From NCBI GenBank assembly GCA_030248135.1, contig JASANC010003653.1, positions 1 to 64,000 on the forward strand: 64,000 nucleotides of DNA. The letters are read 5' to 3'. Below the pieces are notes generated by a model. It searched no databases. It was not told the origin of the DNA and worked only from the letters and a program-made list of their open reading frames with translations. A program made the translations under genes and the position numbers. Positions 12,601 to 24,300 of the stretch are shown piece by piece (within the stretch, counting starts at the first letter, position 1; every line of letters starts with the position of its first letter). Origin of the DNA: Theristus sp. LFF4_11 (lineage: Eukaryota > Nematoda > Chromadorea > Monhysterida > Xyalidae).

Positions 12601-15600
12601 TAAAAATGGGGTCCTGAAAAAAACGGGAAAACAACCAGGTATAAAATGGATGGATGGATGGAGGTATTTTTCCCGTTTTTTTTCGTTTTTTTCCGGTTTT
12701 TTCAATTTTTGACGTGAATTTTTTCATTGTGTTTCCTTTGTTTTGGTCATAGTTTTGCACTTAATGGTACCAACATCAAGTGTGCCCGACCCCGACCCGA
12801 CGAAAACAAGAACCTGCGGGCAACACAGAAAAGCAGTATTTTGTTTTCTTGTTTTTCGTGTGCTTGTGTATGCGCTGAGTCCTGAGTGAAAAATTCGGAT
12901 TTCATTTTTGTATCCTAACTGGGTGATGACTTTGGCTTTTGCCTTTCTTTCGTCATGGGAGCGGACCACCAAGCCAAACACCCTTTCCCTATCGAATTGG
13001 CCGTGAACGCCAGAATTTGGTCTTTCGTGTTTCAGTGAAACTGGCGCGTCGCGAGTGAAATATTTTTTAGAAAGCAACCTGACTGCAAGAAACAACAAAA
13101 ATGCCACGAATAAAACAGGATATTATTCGAGAAAATTTTATACCACTCGACCGTCCATTTGGTGCCGCAAAAACGGAATTTAGGTGTGTATAAAAAACGG
13201 TGTGTAGGAACACGGTGAAGATGCCGCAAAATAGGTGAATCTGCCGCAAATTTTACTTGCGGCATCTGCACCACGTTTCACCACACCGTCGCACGGTTCT
13301 GGTCCGTACACATCCATACATGTCTTTCTTTCTATGCAGCTACAAAAAGTGGTACTGTGATTGAGCTTGTGACCAAATTTCCGGTTGTGATTGTGATCAT
13401 ACCAAAGAATAAACATACATATGCCTTGGTCAATTGTTCGAAGCTGTATTTTATTGAATTTGATGTTCAAAAGCCTGTCAGAATCATGGTTTCTGTTACA
13501 TTGGCAAAAAACACACTTGTGGGTTGTGTTTTGTCACGAAAGACTAACTTCAACAACTCGTAACTTGTTGTACGAGTCTTCGTACCATTGGTTTTCAACA
13601 ATTCTCACTAAATAATATTCCGTTTTTTTCCCGTTTTTTTACCGGTAAAAAACGGTAAAAATACTTGTTTTTTTACCGCGATTTGAAAAATACCGATTTT
13701 TTTCAACCCTACCGTATTACCTCTAATAAACCCCCATGGGGGTTTATTTCTTCAGCGACTTCTGGGGGTGGGGGTTTATTTTTGGGGGGGGGGGGCTTTA
13801 TTTTGGGGGGGGGGGTTTATTTGGAAACCATTTTTAGGAGTGGGCAAAATGGCAAAAATACCTTCCATGGCAGGAAGGAAGTCGCAGAAACTTCTACTCT
13901 ACATAGAAATTTCCTTTTACAACAGCCTTTTGTAATGAAATTACCATTAACTCATCCATTTGGGGCCTTTGGTAGCACAATTTCATCATTTTCACGGCAA
14001 CCAGCCACTGAATTCGCTGGGTATGTGTTCCAAACAGGTTTCAATAATCCCCCATGGGGGATTATTTTTGGGGGGGGATTATTTGGAAACTTGTCGAGGG
14101 GGTGGGGGTTTATTTTGGGGGGGGGGTTTAATTTTGGGGGGGGGTTTAATAGAGGTAATACGGTAATTGTGATCACGGATTGGTCGAACCAGCTCGATGC
14201 AGCCAATCAGCATGCTTGACTCAAATGCCGGAATGCGCAAATTACTGACGTGTTGACTGAATCCAAAAGACTTGTGTTTGAATTTTGAATCTGTGTATTT
14301 TCCTGACTGAAACGATAACGCCAAATGCGATTTCCAGGCGAAGCGTCACTGCGCGCGGCAGCTGGCGCGAGCAAACCGGGCGCTGGTGCATTCATCGCAT
14401 CGATGGTGCCACAGACGAACGTGCAACCCACCGGCAGCTACATCCACCAGTTGCAACAACAGCCAGTGCACAGTCAGTCCACTGTGTACGGTGCACAGAT
14501 GCACGCACAACAACAACAACAGCAGCAGATACCAACGCAGAGAGTCGTCGCGCAGCCGGCACACCAGCAGGCGCCCATGAAACAGGTGCGCACGTTGGCG
14601 AGTTCAGTTTGAAGATTTTATGACAATCAAACTGCAAAACAAAGATATTTGTGCGCGCAACTTACAGCTTGAGCTTGAAACGTTTGTTGACGATGATTGC
14701 CCATGGACTTAAACTTGGACATGATGATTACACTTGGACATAAACATTGCATAAGGTCACCCTGTTTTTGCAGGTATTGACCTCGCATTACGCAGCGCAC
14801 CAGTCGCACGCAGCACAGCAGTACACGGTCGCAGCACACCAACAACAGCCAGTGCGACAGCAGGCGCCCGCCGTCGTTGAGGAGACCGCTGATACGTTCG
14901 GTCGGTGGGAACATGCGATTTGTTGAATGCTGCTTCTGGCTCATCTCAACTGTTTCCTTTTTCTGATTGTTTTGGAGGTTTTTGAAAATTTACATTCATT
15001 TTTGCTTGTTTTACAGATATCGAGAACATGGACGCATACACGTTCATGATGGGCATGATAAAGTTGATGACGAAGGATCCGATGTGTGCGATGGCGTTAT
15101 TGATGGCCAGTGAACAGCAGCAACAACAGGCTGATGCAGCTGCTGGTGAGCAAACTGCGCAGATGTTGTCCATGAATGTCCTGGCCTGGGTGCTTATTAG
15201 GTGCATAAAGAACTTATACATCCATCCGAAAAAACTGAACATATAGCTGCCATGAATCAATTATTTCAATCGAACAGGACAGGATTGCTGATTCGATATA
15301 CGAGATTGATAGGCCCAGGCCCAGCCCGATTGGCCGACGGGCTTTTAATTTGCTTTTTTTCAGCCGACGCGATCAACAAGAAACGCAAGCTGGACGAGGA
15401 AGCGAAACCAGTGCAGGGCCCGCAGAACGCGCCATCCGCTGCAGTGCCCGGCTCGTCACTCAGTCGGTTTTTTGCCTTATCATCCCTCTGGTGCATTTAC
15501 CGCATTTTTCCATGTTATGCTAATGCTGATTTGTGTTTTCAGACAACGATTACGGTTACGGCGGTGGCAAGGGCAGTCAATTGTTCGGGCTGCACGCCCC

Positions 15601-16715
15601 ATTCGACGCGTCTGACCCGCTGTACAGACGGTGGGGTGCCCGCGCGGCACCGCCCGGATACAAGCAGCCCGTCGAGCAGCAGGTGCCGCGTTTGCAATGG
15701 ATTCGTTGGTTTCTGTTCTGGTTTAGTTGACCCATTTTGGTGTCAACCAAATGTGCAACGAAGCAAGTTTTTTTTTAAACTAGAGTGACCGGAACTTTTG
15801 CTCGCAATCGCAACACATTAGTTTTTTTTTGCAATCCGTGATTCAAATAATCAGGCCCGTAATTTGGCTTGAAACGGACCGGTGTCACGTCATGTCTTTC
15901 CCATATGAACTTTTCCATAACCATCATAACTTCATTTTATGGTCTACAACAGAAAGCAAGCCTTTTCTGACTAATCAGCCAACTTATCTCCTGTAGCGTT
16001 CGAGATTCTACCTTATTTGATTTCATTTATTTATTATTTTTGTTGTGTTTCTCTCTTCAGATCACTTCCTTCCCGCCCCCATCGACCGCAATGCCGCCAC
16101 CTCCGTTTGCCGCAATGAACGGCACTCCTGGCGGCACAGTGCGCCCGCCGCCCGCTGCTGGCGTGCCGCCTGGCATGCCACCAAGCATAATGCCACCGAA
16201 CGGGCATATACAGCAGCCGAATCAGGTACACTGGCGAATGTTACCAATGTGTTTTGAGGTCCTAAATTCTGGTGGATAATGTGAGACTGACATACACTGT
16301 TGGTCTAGGTAGTACAATGTAACTGACTATGTGCCTCTTTACCTCCTCAACTGATTTTAAAACTCAATCCATTTGTTTTTCGTTAAATTGGCGCGAACCC
16401 TTTTCGCAGTGGCGTTAAATGGCAGCAACAACAATCGCCGGACACAGTTTTCCGGTTGTAGTTGTTGTTTTTCCATCAATAACTCCAACAATCATTGTCC
16501 AGGTGTCCCAACAACGACCGCCTGGATTGCCCCCGATGGGTGCCGGAGGGCCAGGCTTCACGGGACCGCCCCCTGGTTGGCCTGCGACCTCGATCTCCAC
16601 AGGGGGTCCAGTACCCCAAGGGGCCACGACGGCCTTTGACGCGCGTGTCCCGCCGCCGGCCATGCGCGACTACCGTAATCCGAAACTGCCGTTTCGCGAT
16701 TTCAGCATGAAATGA
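9689..16715 (+). CDS. Proline/glutamine-rich nuclear-type protein, complete copy (598 aa)
   Basis: Ten exons: 9,689-9,754; 11,286-11,371; 11,770-12,293; 14,338-14,585; 14,774-14,900; 15,017-15,145; 15,364-15,462; 15,543-15,682; 16,061-16,225; 16,503-16,715. All phases match, giving 598 residues. Exon 1 is a short GC-rich Ala/Ser segment starting at GAAGATGG; I chose it because its phase and composition fit the next exon. Visible features are a helical stretch with paired aromatic repeats (QQFEEWK and VTQFETWE), a Q then A run in exon 3, an Arg/Ser-rich part, Q-rich exons, a basic KKRKLDEEAK segment that looks like a nuclear signal, a GYGGGKG motif and a Pro/Gly-rich C-terminus ending YRNPKLPFRDFSMK. 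The composition resembles RNA-processing proteins, but I do not recognise the family. Exons 1-6 lie in the palindrome arm; exons 7-10 are outside it. Confidence 0.72.
9854..10376. mobile_element. G/C-tract element with AGTACCGTGGGC inverted ends (right arm)
   Basis: Counterpart of 4,978-5,537, shorter by about 37 bases. Its A+T-rich centre (about 10,035-10,175) is much more diverged from the left copy than the surrounding arm sequence is. It lies in intron 1 of the P/Q-rich gene. Confidence 0.75.
10959..11051. mobile_element. About 90-base snapback element (right arm)
   Basis: Mirror of 4,303-4,394, in intron 1 of the P/Q-rich gene just before exon 2. Confidence 0.7.
12524..13711. mobile_element. 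Inverted-repeat element, TAGGGTTGAAAA family (right-arm copy)
   Basis: Mirror of 1,640-2,830, in intron 3 of the P/Q-rich gene directly next to the TACCGTATTACC element. Confidence 0.7.
13710..14165. mobile_element. Inverted-repeat element, TACCGTATTACC family (right-arm copy)
   Basis: Mirror of 1,180-1,641 with different homopolymer lengths. It lies in intron 3 of the P/Q-rich gene. Confidence 0.8.
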
Positions 16716-17790
16716 ACTGCGTTTCTCACCAGCGCACAGGCGAAATCGAAGCGTCGATTACACAATCGCGTTATGGATAAATATGTACCTGTTTGTGAAA
16801 CACATTCCCCTTTCGCACTAAACGCCGCTGAGAAGCGCAGTTTAGTTAGTATCATCTTTCTGATGAAGATGAAGCTTTTCTAGATAGTTTTGCGTTGATG
16901 TTTCTCGATTTTAAATTTTTTACTTGACATTATTTTCAAGTACCGGTATTCGGCGATTTATTTAGAAAGCGTTGATCGATTCTCTTGATAGTTGAGTTTA
17001 GTTGATGTTGTTGTTGTTTTAAACTTTGAAAATCACTGTCTGCATTTCGGTGTTTGTGTTCAATGTGGTTTGTGTCTGTCGCATTGCAATGATTGACTTT
17101 TTTGCCCGTTTTTAACTTATTTCATTTCCATGAATCTTCGATTTGTTTTTCGATTTGTCGATCGATGATGCTAAAAAAATCTGAGTTATTTGAACGTAAC
17201 AACAATATAAATAATTGGTTTTTCAACTTATCTCGATAAGCGTTACGCTAGACTGATAACATAATCAAAACCCGGTGTTTGGCAAATTCTCATAATATTT
17301 ATCAGTCGGAATTCGAAATCATTGAAAATTAGCGTGTATGTTTTGAGCGAAATGTTACAGTCTTCCACGTAGACAAATTAAAATAACACTGCGATTTGTG
17401 GAAACCGTTGTCGGAGTTATCTGTATCTGTTGTCTGTGTTGCGTGTCCTGTTTGTAAAAACGTGTTTCATCTGAACCTGAACGTGACGCATTCTGTGCTG
17501 ATTTACAATTTGTGTATTCTGTGCATTTTGTTTATCGATTTGTCTCGCTCGCTACACATTTTTCCGCAGCCAGCAATGATGTTATTTTTGAGTTGTTGTC
17601 GTTTCGTGTGTTCACAAAAAATAAAATAAACATGACAAATGCTTTGCGTGTACTTCCTGAGTCTTAATCTATCCCTAGTACTATGCATGTGCTCATTTCT
17701 CTCGCACTATCTGTCTGTGATGTTCCTGTGGAGTATTTTCTGTGTTTCAGACATCTTCTGCATTGTTTCAGCTTTCCCAATCCCAACAGC
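16716..17790. other. Intergenic, no gene seen
   Basis: A+T-rich DNA between the P/Q-rich gene stop and the steroid reductase start. It presumably includes the 3' untranslated region of the former and the promoter of the latter. No repeat or RNA gene recognised. Confidence 0.6.
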
Positions 17791-20372
17791 ATGCTCCCAG
17801 CGCATCTACTGGACGCCTATGCGCTCGTGCTGTGCATCGTGGCCTTCGTGGTCTGGCTGTTGTTGACGTTCGGTGAACTGCTCGCTGCGTACGGCCGTTA
17901 TGCGGACACGTCGGCGCTGGCTCAGGTTGGCTTTTACACGTGGGCTTTGTTGTGGAAGCCACTGGCTTTTCAGATGGCAATTCAAGCAAAGTTCTTGCTA
18001 TAAGGGAGGCTCGTGGGAGGCGTACCTATGACGTTGTCCAGGCTGAAACCTGGAAGGCTGAGGACTCGTTTTGGTTGGAGGATGTCTGATAAATTCTAAA
18101 TTTTCTTGCGTAGTAGAGTCCACCGCGACACTGGTGCTTTCCTGTTGTAGCGTAAAGTTTCCACAAATAAAGTTACTTTGGTAATTTAGCGAAAGTTATG
18201 AAAGTAACGAATCAAACTTACTTTATTTGTTGAAAGTTACGCTAAAATATCAAATTTTCTTTATTCGTGGAAAGTTACGCTAAAATAGGAAAGCGCCCTC
18301 TGTTGAAATTTCTCGACTGGGAAAAGCACCAATCCGCTGATTTGCTGTTGAATCGCTCGCTGATCAACTGGAAATCAGCTGAACGACTGCCAACAACGCT
18401 GTGCTGCTTTTACTGTTACCTTATCTGTTCATTTTCAGTTCAGTCTGCCTGCACGAGTCGCCTGGTTCGTGCAAGAGTCACCGTGTTTACTCATTCCACT
18501 TTGGCTGTTCGTCACTGGACAATGCCCGAAGGCACAGTTTCGCTCGGACAACCTCGGCAACATTGTCGTTATTGGCATGTACCTGCTGCATTATGCGCAA
18601 CGGTATGACGTTTGACGGTGAAAATAGAAGAAATGAAAAATAACAACTTCCACTTTGAACAACTGATGAATGCTGATTGGCTGTATGATTCTCATAAAGG
18701 CCGGGTCTGAAGACAGTTTATTGATACTCTTGCAGTCACAGTAATGTTGCCCAACCACATAGATACGAGGTACTAGTGAATATACAGCAGCGGTCGTTTC
18801 ATCGTTTGTGTGCAACACGGTGCCCTGTCCTGCAGAACAAAACTTCACAACCAATTAACGTCAGAAAATTCAATGGCACAAATGTATCTCGGTCGAGCAC
18901 TTTTTTCAGCACCCTGATATTCCCGCTTCTTATCCGCGGCGGCAAGCCTACGCCTGTGCACATTCTGTTCTTCGGCACCGCGTTTACGTCGTTCAATTCT
19001 TATCTGCAAATCGGCTATCATGGCGCTTATCCGGTGTATCCGGCGGACATTTGGAAAAGTGCCACTTTTATTGGCGGTTCGGTATTAGTTCTTGCTGGTT
19101 TCGAGCATTGTTTTGATCAGGTTTACCTATCGTATGTATCGGCTATTTATTCGTTCGTGTCAGACCGCTAAATGACGTCATGTGCTCCAAAACTTGCCCT
19201 TGAACAGAAACTCTGCGACTGTCCGTTTGACTGATTTCTTCACGTGAAAAAAATACGTGAAGGTGTGAACCAAACTGAACTGCAATGGGAAATTGCAGTT
19301 TTAAAGCAGGTGGCGTCATTTCGGTTCGAAACGGGTGAATAGCGGTAGCGTCGTGGCGTAGCGGTAGAACTTCGGCCTACAGTTCTGTAGGTACCGGGTT
19401 CGAACCTCGCTGTGGACAAGACATACTCGTGGAAAATTAGAGTGACCAAAGAACATCTAATGGTCTATTCCATCCTGAGCCGACGGTAAAATTGGGCTCG
19501 GGGCAGTATTGCCCGTCTCCGCCGGAGTTTGGTACCTTCGGGTTTCCGGAACCGGCGCGCGTATAATTAAATTAAAAAAAATAAATCTACAGTATTGAAT
19601 TTCGTGCGTCAATCCTCTGCAGGTCTCCTAGCATTTGTCGTCGGCATGGCAATGAACATCCACTCTGACCATGTCCTGAGGAACCTCCGAAAACCGGGCG
19701 AGACCGGTTATAAAATACCGGCAGGTTGGTTCGCAGAGTCAGCAAAATCGTCACAAAAGCATTTACGTTCATCGGTTCAAAGCGGGTCGATGTTTTTGAA
19801 TTCGACACGGCTCGGTCGCGCAGGCGGTCTGTTCCATCACGTGTCCGGTGCGAACTACCTTGGCGAAATCGTCGAGTGGGCCGGCTTTGCGGTGGCTGCC
19901 GGTACGCTGGCAGCGTGCAGCTTTGCGCTGTTCACGGCCGCTAATTTGGGACCGCGAGCGATGGCACATCACAGGTGTGCTAGCCGTTGATATTGCCTTT
20001 ATGGAACACTGCATCGAAGAAGCACTTTAAGCGCCATTCATGGAGATTGAAACGCGTCACTAAGCTACACGTTCATGAAAACGCGCATTTCAGCGCGCTT
20101 TAGTTTTAGAACATGCGCACGTTCACGTTAGTGCGCGTGCGTGAATGGGCTCTTTTTACATGTTTTTGTGAACCGTTGCATCACGACAGCTTGGTTTTCA
20201 CAACCGTGATGAAATGACGTGTTCCATCACACCATTTGGAGCCGTGTGGAAAAATACGAAAATGCTGACCATCCACGTTTGAATGTCGCATTATACGTCT
20301 TTCAGATGGTATCGCGCAAAATTCGACGACTACCCAAAGGACAGGAAGGCGTTGATACCGTTTTTGTTGTGA
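17791..20372 (+). CDS. Steroid 5-alpha-reductase (SRD5A1/2 type), 261 aa
   Basis: Six exons: 17,791-17,925; 18,439-18,602; 18,910-19,076; 19,623-19,724; 19,824-19,974; 20,306-20,372, all phases consistent. The family reduces the 4,5 double bond of 3-oxo-delta4 steroids with NADPH in the ER membrane. Seen in sequence: AWFVQE near residue 54, HYAQRTLIFPLLIRGGKP around 95-113, NIHSDH..RNLRKPGETGYKIP, GGLF, SGANYLGEIVEW, an AHHRW motif and the terminal KALIPFLL. These are the family's characteristic conserved blocks, and the length matches the usual 250-260 residues. The polypeptide is hydrophobic throughout. The exon 3 donor is taken inside GGC-G/GT, which keeps the spacing of the family. Intron 1 holds an inverted-repeat element and intron 3 a SINE plus another element. 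The ATG follows a TTTCAG acceptor-like site, so an untranslated or trans-spliced leader is possible. Confidence 0.93.
18133..18299. mobile_element. About 165-base inverted-repeat element
   Basis: Ends GGTGCTTTCCTGTTGTAGCG and CGCTAAAATAGGAAAGCGCC are inverted copies of about 40 bases. Inside are repeated AAAGTTAC and CTTTATT words. It lies in intron 1 of the steroid reductase gene. Confidence 0.7.
19148..19335. mobile_element. Diverged member of the TTCAAACGTGTCC element family
   Basis: Contains TTTATTCGTTCGTGTCAGAC...AAATGACGTCATG, then CGTTTGACTGATTTCTTCACGTG, then GGCGTCATTTCGGTTCGAAACG, matching the order of the two clearer copies. It lies in intron 3 of the steroid reductase gene, next to a SINE. 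Confidence 0.55.
19345..19580 (+). mobile_element. tRNA-derived SINE
   Basis: The head has RNA polymerase III promoter boxes: A box GTGGCGTAGCGGTAG at 19,353 and B box GGGTTCGAACC at 19,396, with an anticodon-arm-like CCTAC...GTAGG hairpin between them. A G+C-rich unrelated body follows, and the element ends in an A/T-rich tail (AAATTAAAAAAAATAAA). It does not fold as a complete tRNA. Confidence 0.75.
20031..20150. mobile_element. Snapback element of the same hairpin family
   Basis: Ends GCGCCATTCATG and GTGAATGGGC, with inner CGTCACTAA and TTAGTGCGC. It lies in the last intron of the steroid reductase gene. Confidence 0.65.
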
Positions 20373-21322
20373 AATATAAAAAAGATGTATCAAGAGGTTT
20401 CTTGCCAGTTTTCTTGTTGATTGTGACACGGCATTGTTTCATTTTGAAAACGACACTCACACTGGTGCTCAAATAAACGTTCACACCAACCGTTCAAATT
20501 CAGCCAGTCATATGATGTTTAGTTTTGTTTTCTTTTGCAATCCGATTTCAAAGTTCAAACTTCTGACCCGGTTGTCAGATTGTGTTGATTTCATTATTAT
20601 CGCAATTTTGATAACATGTTTTGGACAAAATCCCTTTGATATTCAAATCAATCAATCAATCAATAAAGACTGTTTCACAATCTGGCTTGGATTTCAGAAC
20701 AAACATACCATTAACAACCCAAATAAAATTCCACTCCTTCCACGCACGACAATAACGAAGTTGAACAAAAATGAGCACAAAAAGCAAACAAAATCAAAGC
20801 ATTTTTGCGAATGGGAAGCACCGGACGTATAGTTTGCAGTAAATTCGAAATAAAAGATCTTTAAAAAGTAACTCCACTTTTTTCTATCACCAAAAGCCCG
20901 ACCTTATTCCACTTTCAAAGGCACGACCGGTCCCAATAACAGTGAAAATCATTAAAGTTGAAAAAAGAAAGAGATCAAAATTTTTTTATTACGAAGAGAA
21001 ACAAAACTTAAAAATGCCAAGTGTGCAATGTTATCTATCCTTCCACAAAGCCAAACGGGAAAGGGCTACTGAAGCCATCCAGCGCGAGGCACAACAAATT
21101 GTTTGTCAGGAAAACGTTACTTTTTTCACACAACCACAAGACCAATATGGCCACAAAGATGACAAGTTGACATGCTGAATTGGTAGTTCAGGGCACACAA
21201 CCGCTACCCCTCCGAAAAATTGACAGGAAAAATACGGGTAACCATCTCGTGGAAACTGTGCGTAGTTTTGAAGGTTTGAAACTGCAGAAATACTGTAGCG
21301 GAGAAAACTGCTTCCAAAACAG

Positions 21323-24300
21323 TCAAGGAGCCGCGAATATGATACCCCGGCCGCGGCCAATGCCCGAGCGGCCGATGGACGTGGGAGCAACAGCAGGCGA
21401 ATTCGGAGGCTTTCGGTGGCCTCTGCCGTGGCCGCCAAATGGCGGCAGTTTCGGCGGCATGCCACTGGCGGCGATCGTTTCCGAGTACAACGGAGCTTGT
21501 GAGGAGGCAGTGCCGGTGGCCGTTAGCTCCGGCGACACCGAGTGCGCGTTGATTGTGCCGTTCGGTTGGAGTGCAGCGTCAGCGACCGGTTTAACCGTTG
21601 GACCGTTCAACAAACTGGCGAAACCAGGCGGTGGCGGTGGGCTTGGGCTGCACGTTAGATACTCGACGGTCGGGCTGGTCGCTGGAAACACAAATACTCA
21701 GAATGAATCGAGAAAATTAGCAGATGAAGAAAAATTGACGACAGTCATTAAGGGCAAAGTGGGGTTTTAGAGAAAAGGGATACTGATGCGCCTCTATGAT
21801 AGTAGTGATATTATTGAACGGTGACATGTAAAGTAAGCGTTTTATTGGCAGGCTTAGCAGTTACTTTTGCTGATAGGGGTGGAGAGTTAGAGTGGAGTTG
21901 CCTACTTACATTTACTGATTTCTGATATTTCGTGGATTAGTTTACTATTACCAAAATGATGCTAACACAACCAACAACAGCCAACTAACATTTCCGTTCG
22001 TCGTGCTGGCCTTGCCATGAGCTTGTGCCTGAGCGGTATTGCAGTGGATTTTGCATTGACGATGCGACCAGGGAACCTGCGTTGTCTGGTTCAGCAGGGT
22101 CCTCTGCGATGGCGATCAAATGCGGCAGTTCGTCAGAGGTGAATGGCTCTTTTAAGGGGGATTCAGAAATTAGTTTTTTTGAGCGTACGCACGGACACGA
22201 CACTTAAAAAATGGCGACATGATTTAGAAAATTGATTTTCTTTTAAAAAAACAGAAAGTAGTATTGGCTAACCTGGTGACTGCGATGACGGTTGCCCTCC
22301 AAGGATGCCAAAAGGACTTTGTGCCTGTGGTGCACAATTCGAGACGACGCCCTCTGGAGTGACTGATGCCATCTCCGGCGAGGCACCGCTGGACGTTGTT
22401 TCTGAATCAAAGAACGAAAAATTAATTTTCTTCCGATGTGTGCGCTGACAAAAAACATATTATTTCGTTTCCCGTTATTTCCCAGCAGCGAAATGACACA
22501 TCAGCTGCTGCCATGTTGTCCTGTCCTGGATGCGAAAAACGGTCAAACCAGAAACGCCATTGTGTCCTTATAAAAAGGCTTAGTTAAGGAGATCAACAGC
22601 GGGACTGATTCGGCCCTCACCTGATGCCGTTGCAACAGGTGCAACAAAGTTTCACCATAACACAACAACTGCAACAAAAAACTTTCACATTACAACTGAC
22701 GCCAATGCCAATCACTGACCTCCCATGACCAGCTCTTCGAAGCTTCGATTGCAGACGTTTTGTGCACCAGACATCTCAAGCGCAACGAAGTCGGCCTCAC
22801 CAACAACAGCCGGGCTCGCCATCGCCCCGCAAGTGGCATTGTGCGACGATGCGAACTCGCCCACCGTCGCGTCGCTCGCCAGCAAACAGGCGGGCACTTG
22901 ATCGGTTTCCGGTTGAGCGACTGGCTTTCGTTCGATCAGTGCTTCTCTTGTTCGTGTCATTCCGTCGGCGTTGCACAGACTGCACAGCGATTCGAGGACC
23001 TGCGGCAATGAAGCGCTGCAGAGGTTGAACTGGAACTTGCCGAAGTGACGGTGGTGCATCTGAGATGCTCTGCTGAGCCACTCAACGACACAAAAAAACA
23101 AATGACATGGCCGGCTCCGTTTGAACTCTGCACATTGATTGGTCGGATAAGCACAGTACACGGCTGACCAATGAGCTTTCAACAGTCATGTCAAATCTAT
23201 CAAATGCGTCGAGTGTCTGGCAAACGTGTCACGTCTGTCAAAACTGCCGTTTGAAAACAGAAGTCAACATATCGCTTTGTTTATGAACGAGCCGCTGCAT
23301 GCTCACCGAGTGCAGCTGCTGCTCAGCGTTCGTCCTCATCTCGCGCGTCACAGCACGATGCCTGTCGACGATTTCAGCGCACTTTGCACTCGACAGCATC
23401 ATGCCACTGCCGGCGACACTGCATGCGGCAAGCTGGAAACAGTTTTTGAAGTGTGATTATGGAAAAAAACGTTGTTTCTTGAAACACGAAAAATTTATGG
23501 AATGGTAAATACAAAACAAACGCTCGTTTTACCAAGGGACTAGCGTAATTGTGCACGGTTGAGCCGACGTTCAACAGATTCAACGGCTGCTTCTGCATTG
23601 CACCCGAGTCTGATGTGGTGACGAACAGTTGATGTTTCGTGTCAAGGATGTCCTGCATGTATGTTCGTTTGCATGAAAGATTTTCGCGACACAGCCATTA
23701 AATGTGCTAAACGAAACACACGATCTCAGCCAATCAAAGGGCAGACAAGGTGCAAAAAACGCCGACAGTGCGACAGCCGACAGCAGAAACACTATGCCCT
23801 AAAGTTCACGCTGAAGCTTGCAAGCTCCACCAAACGCAAACGCACTCACTCCTTCGTCACTCTGATTGACGCAGAGAACCAGCGGCAAATTCACAGTCGA
23901 TGCAAGCGTTGATTGGTGTCGCATGATTCCCGTTCGCATATTTGCCGCCATCCGCTGAAGTCGACGCGAAGGAGCACCAACAGCAACTGCGTCTGTTGAC
24001 AGCTGATTACGGCGGTGACGATAGACGCCGAGCAGAATCGGTCGATTTTCTTGGCTGAAAATCAACGGTTTCACGCTGTTGAAGTTGAATGCGGCTGTTT
24101 GTGATTTTCACAAGAAAACAAACGAAAATATCGACAAAAACAAACGCGAACCTGCTGATTTGTGCGAACGCCTCTTTGACAGCTGCCTCGAAGGCGGTTA
24201 TATCGTTTGAGAGGAACTTGTTCGTCTGCCAGAACTGCTCAATGACGACGTTGTACTGTACCTCCACTTGATCCGAGGCGTCATCTGTCTGCAACAGACA

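Larger units (their letters stand above)
8711..15339. repeat. Right arm of the giant inverted repeat
   Basis: Reverse complement of bases 1-6,677. The right arm can be followed past the repeat into unique sequence at 15,340, where the P/Q-rich gene continues with further exons. The right copy of that gene is therefore complete within the window. The arm carries the same series of elements as the left arm, in inverted order. Confidence 0.95.

Noticed and set aside
19346..19420. Functional tRNA gene
   Set aside because: A and B boxes are present, but the acceptor stem does not pair and the anticodon loop has only six bases. The trailing body and A-rich tail fit a SINE.
21180..21770. 196-residue plus-strand frame (Gly/Ala-rich)
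   Set aside because: The minus strand of the same GC-rich block gives a Pro-rich exon joined in phase to the Abraxas-like gene; the plus frame lacks splice or start support.
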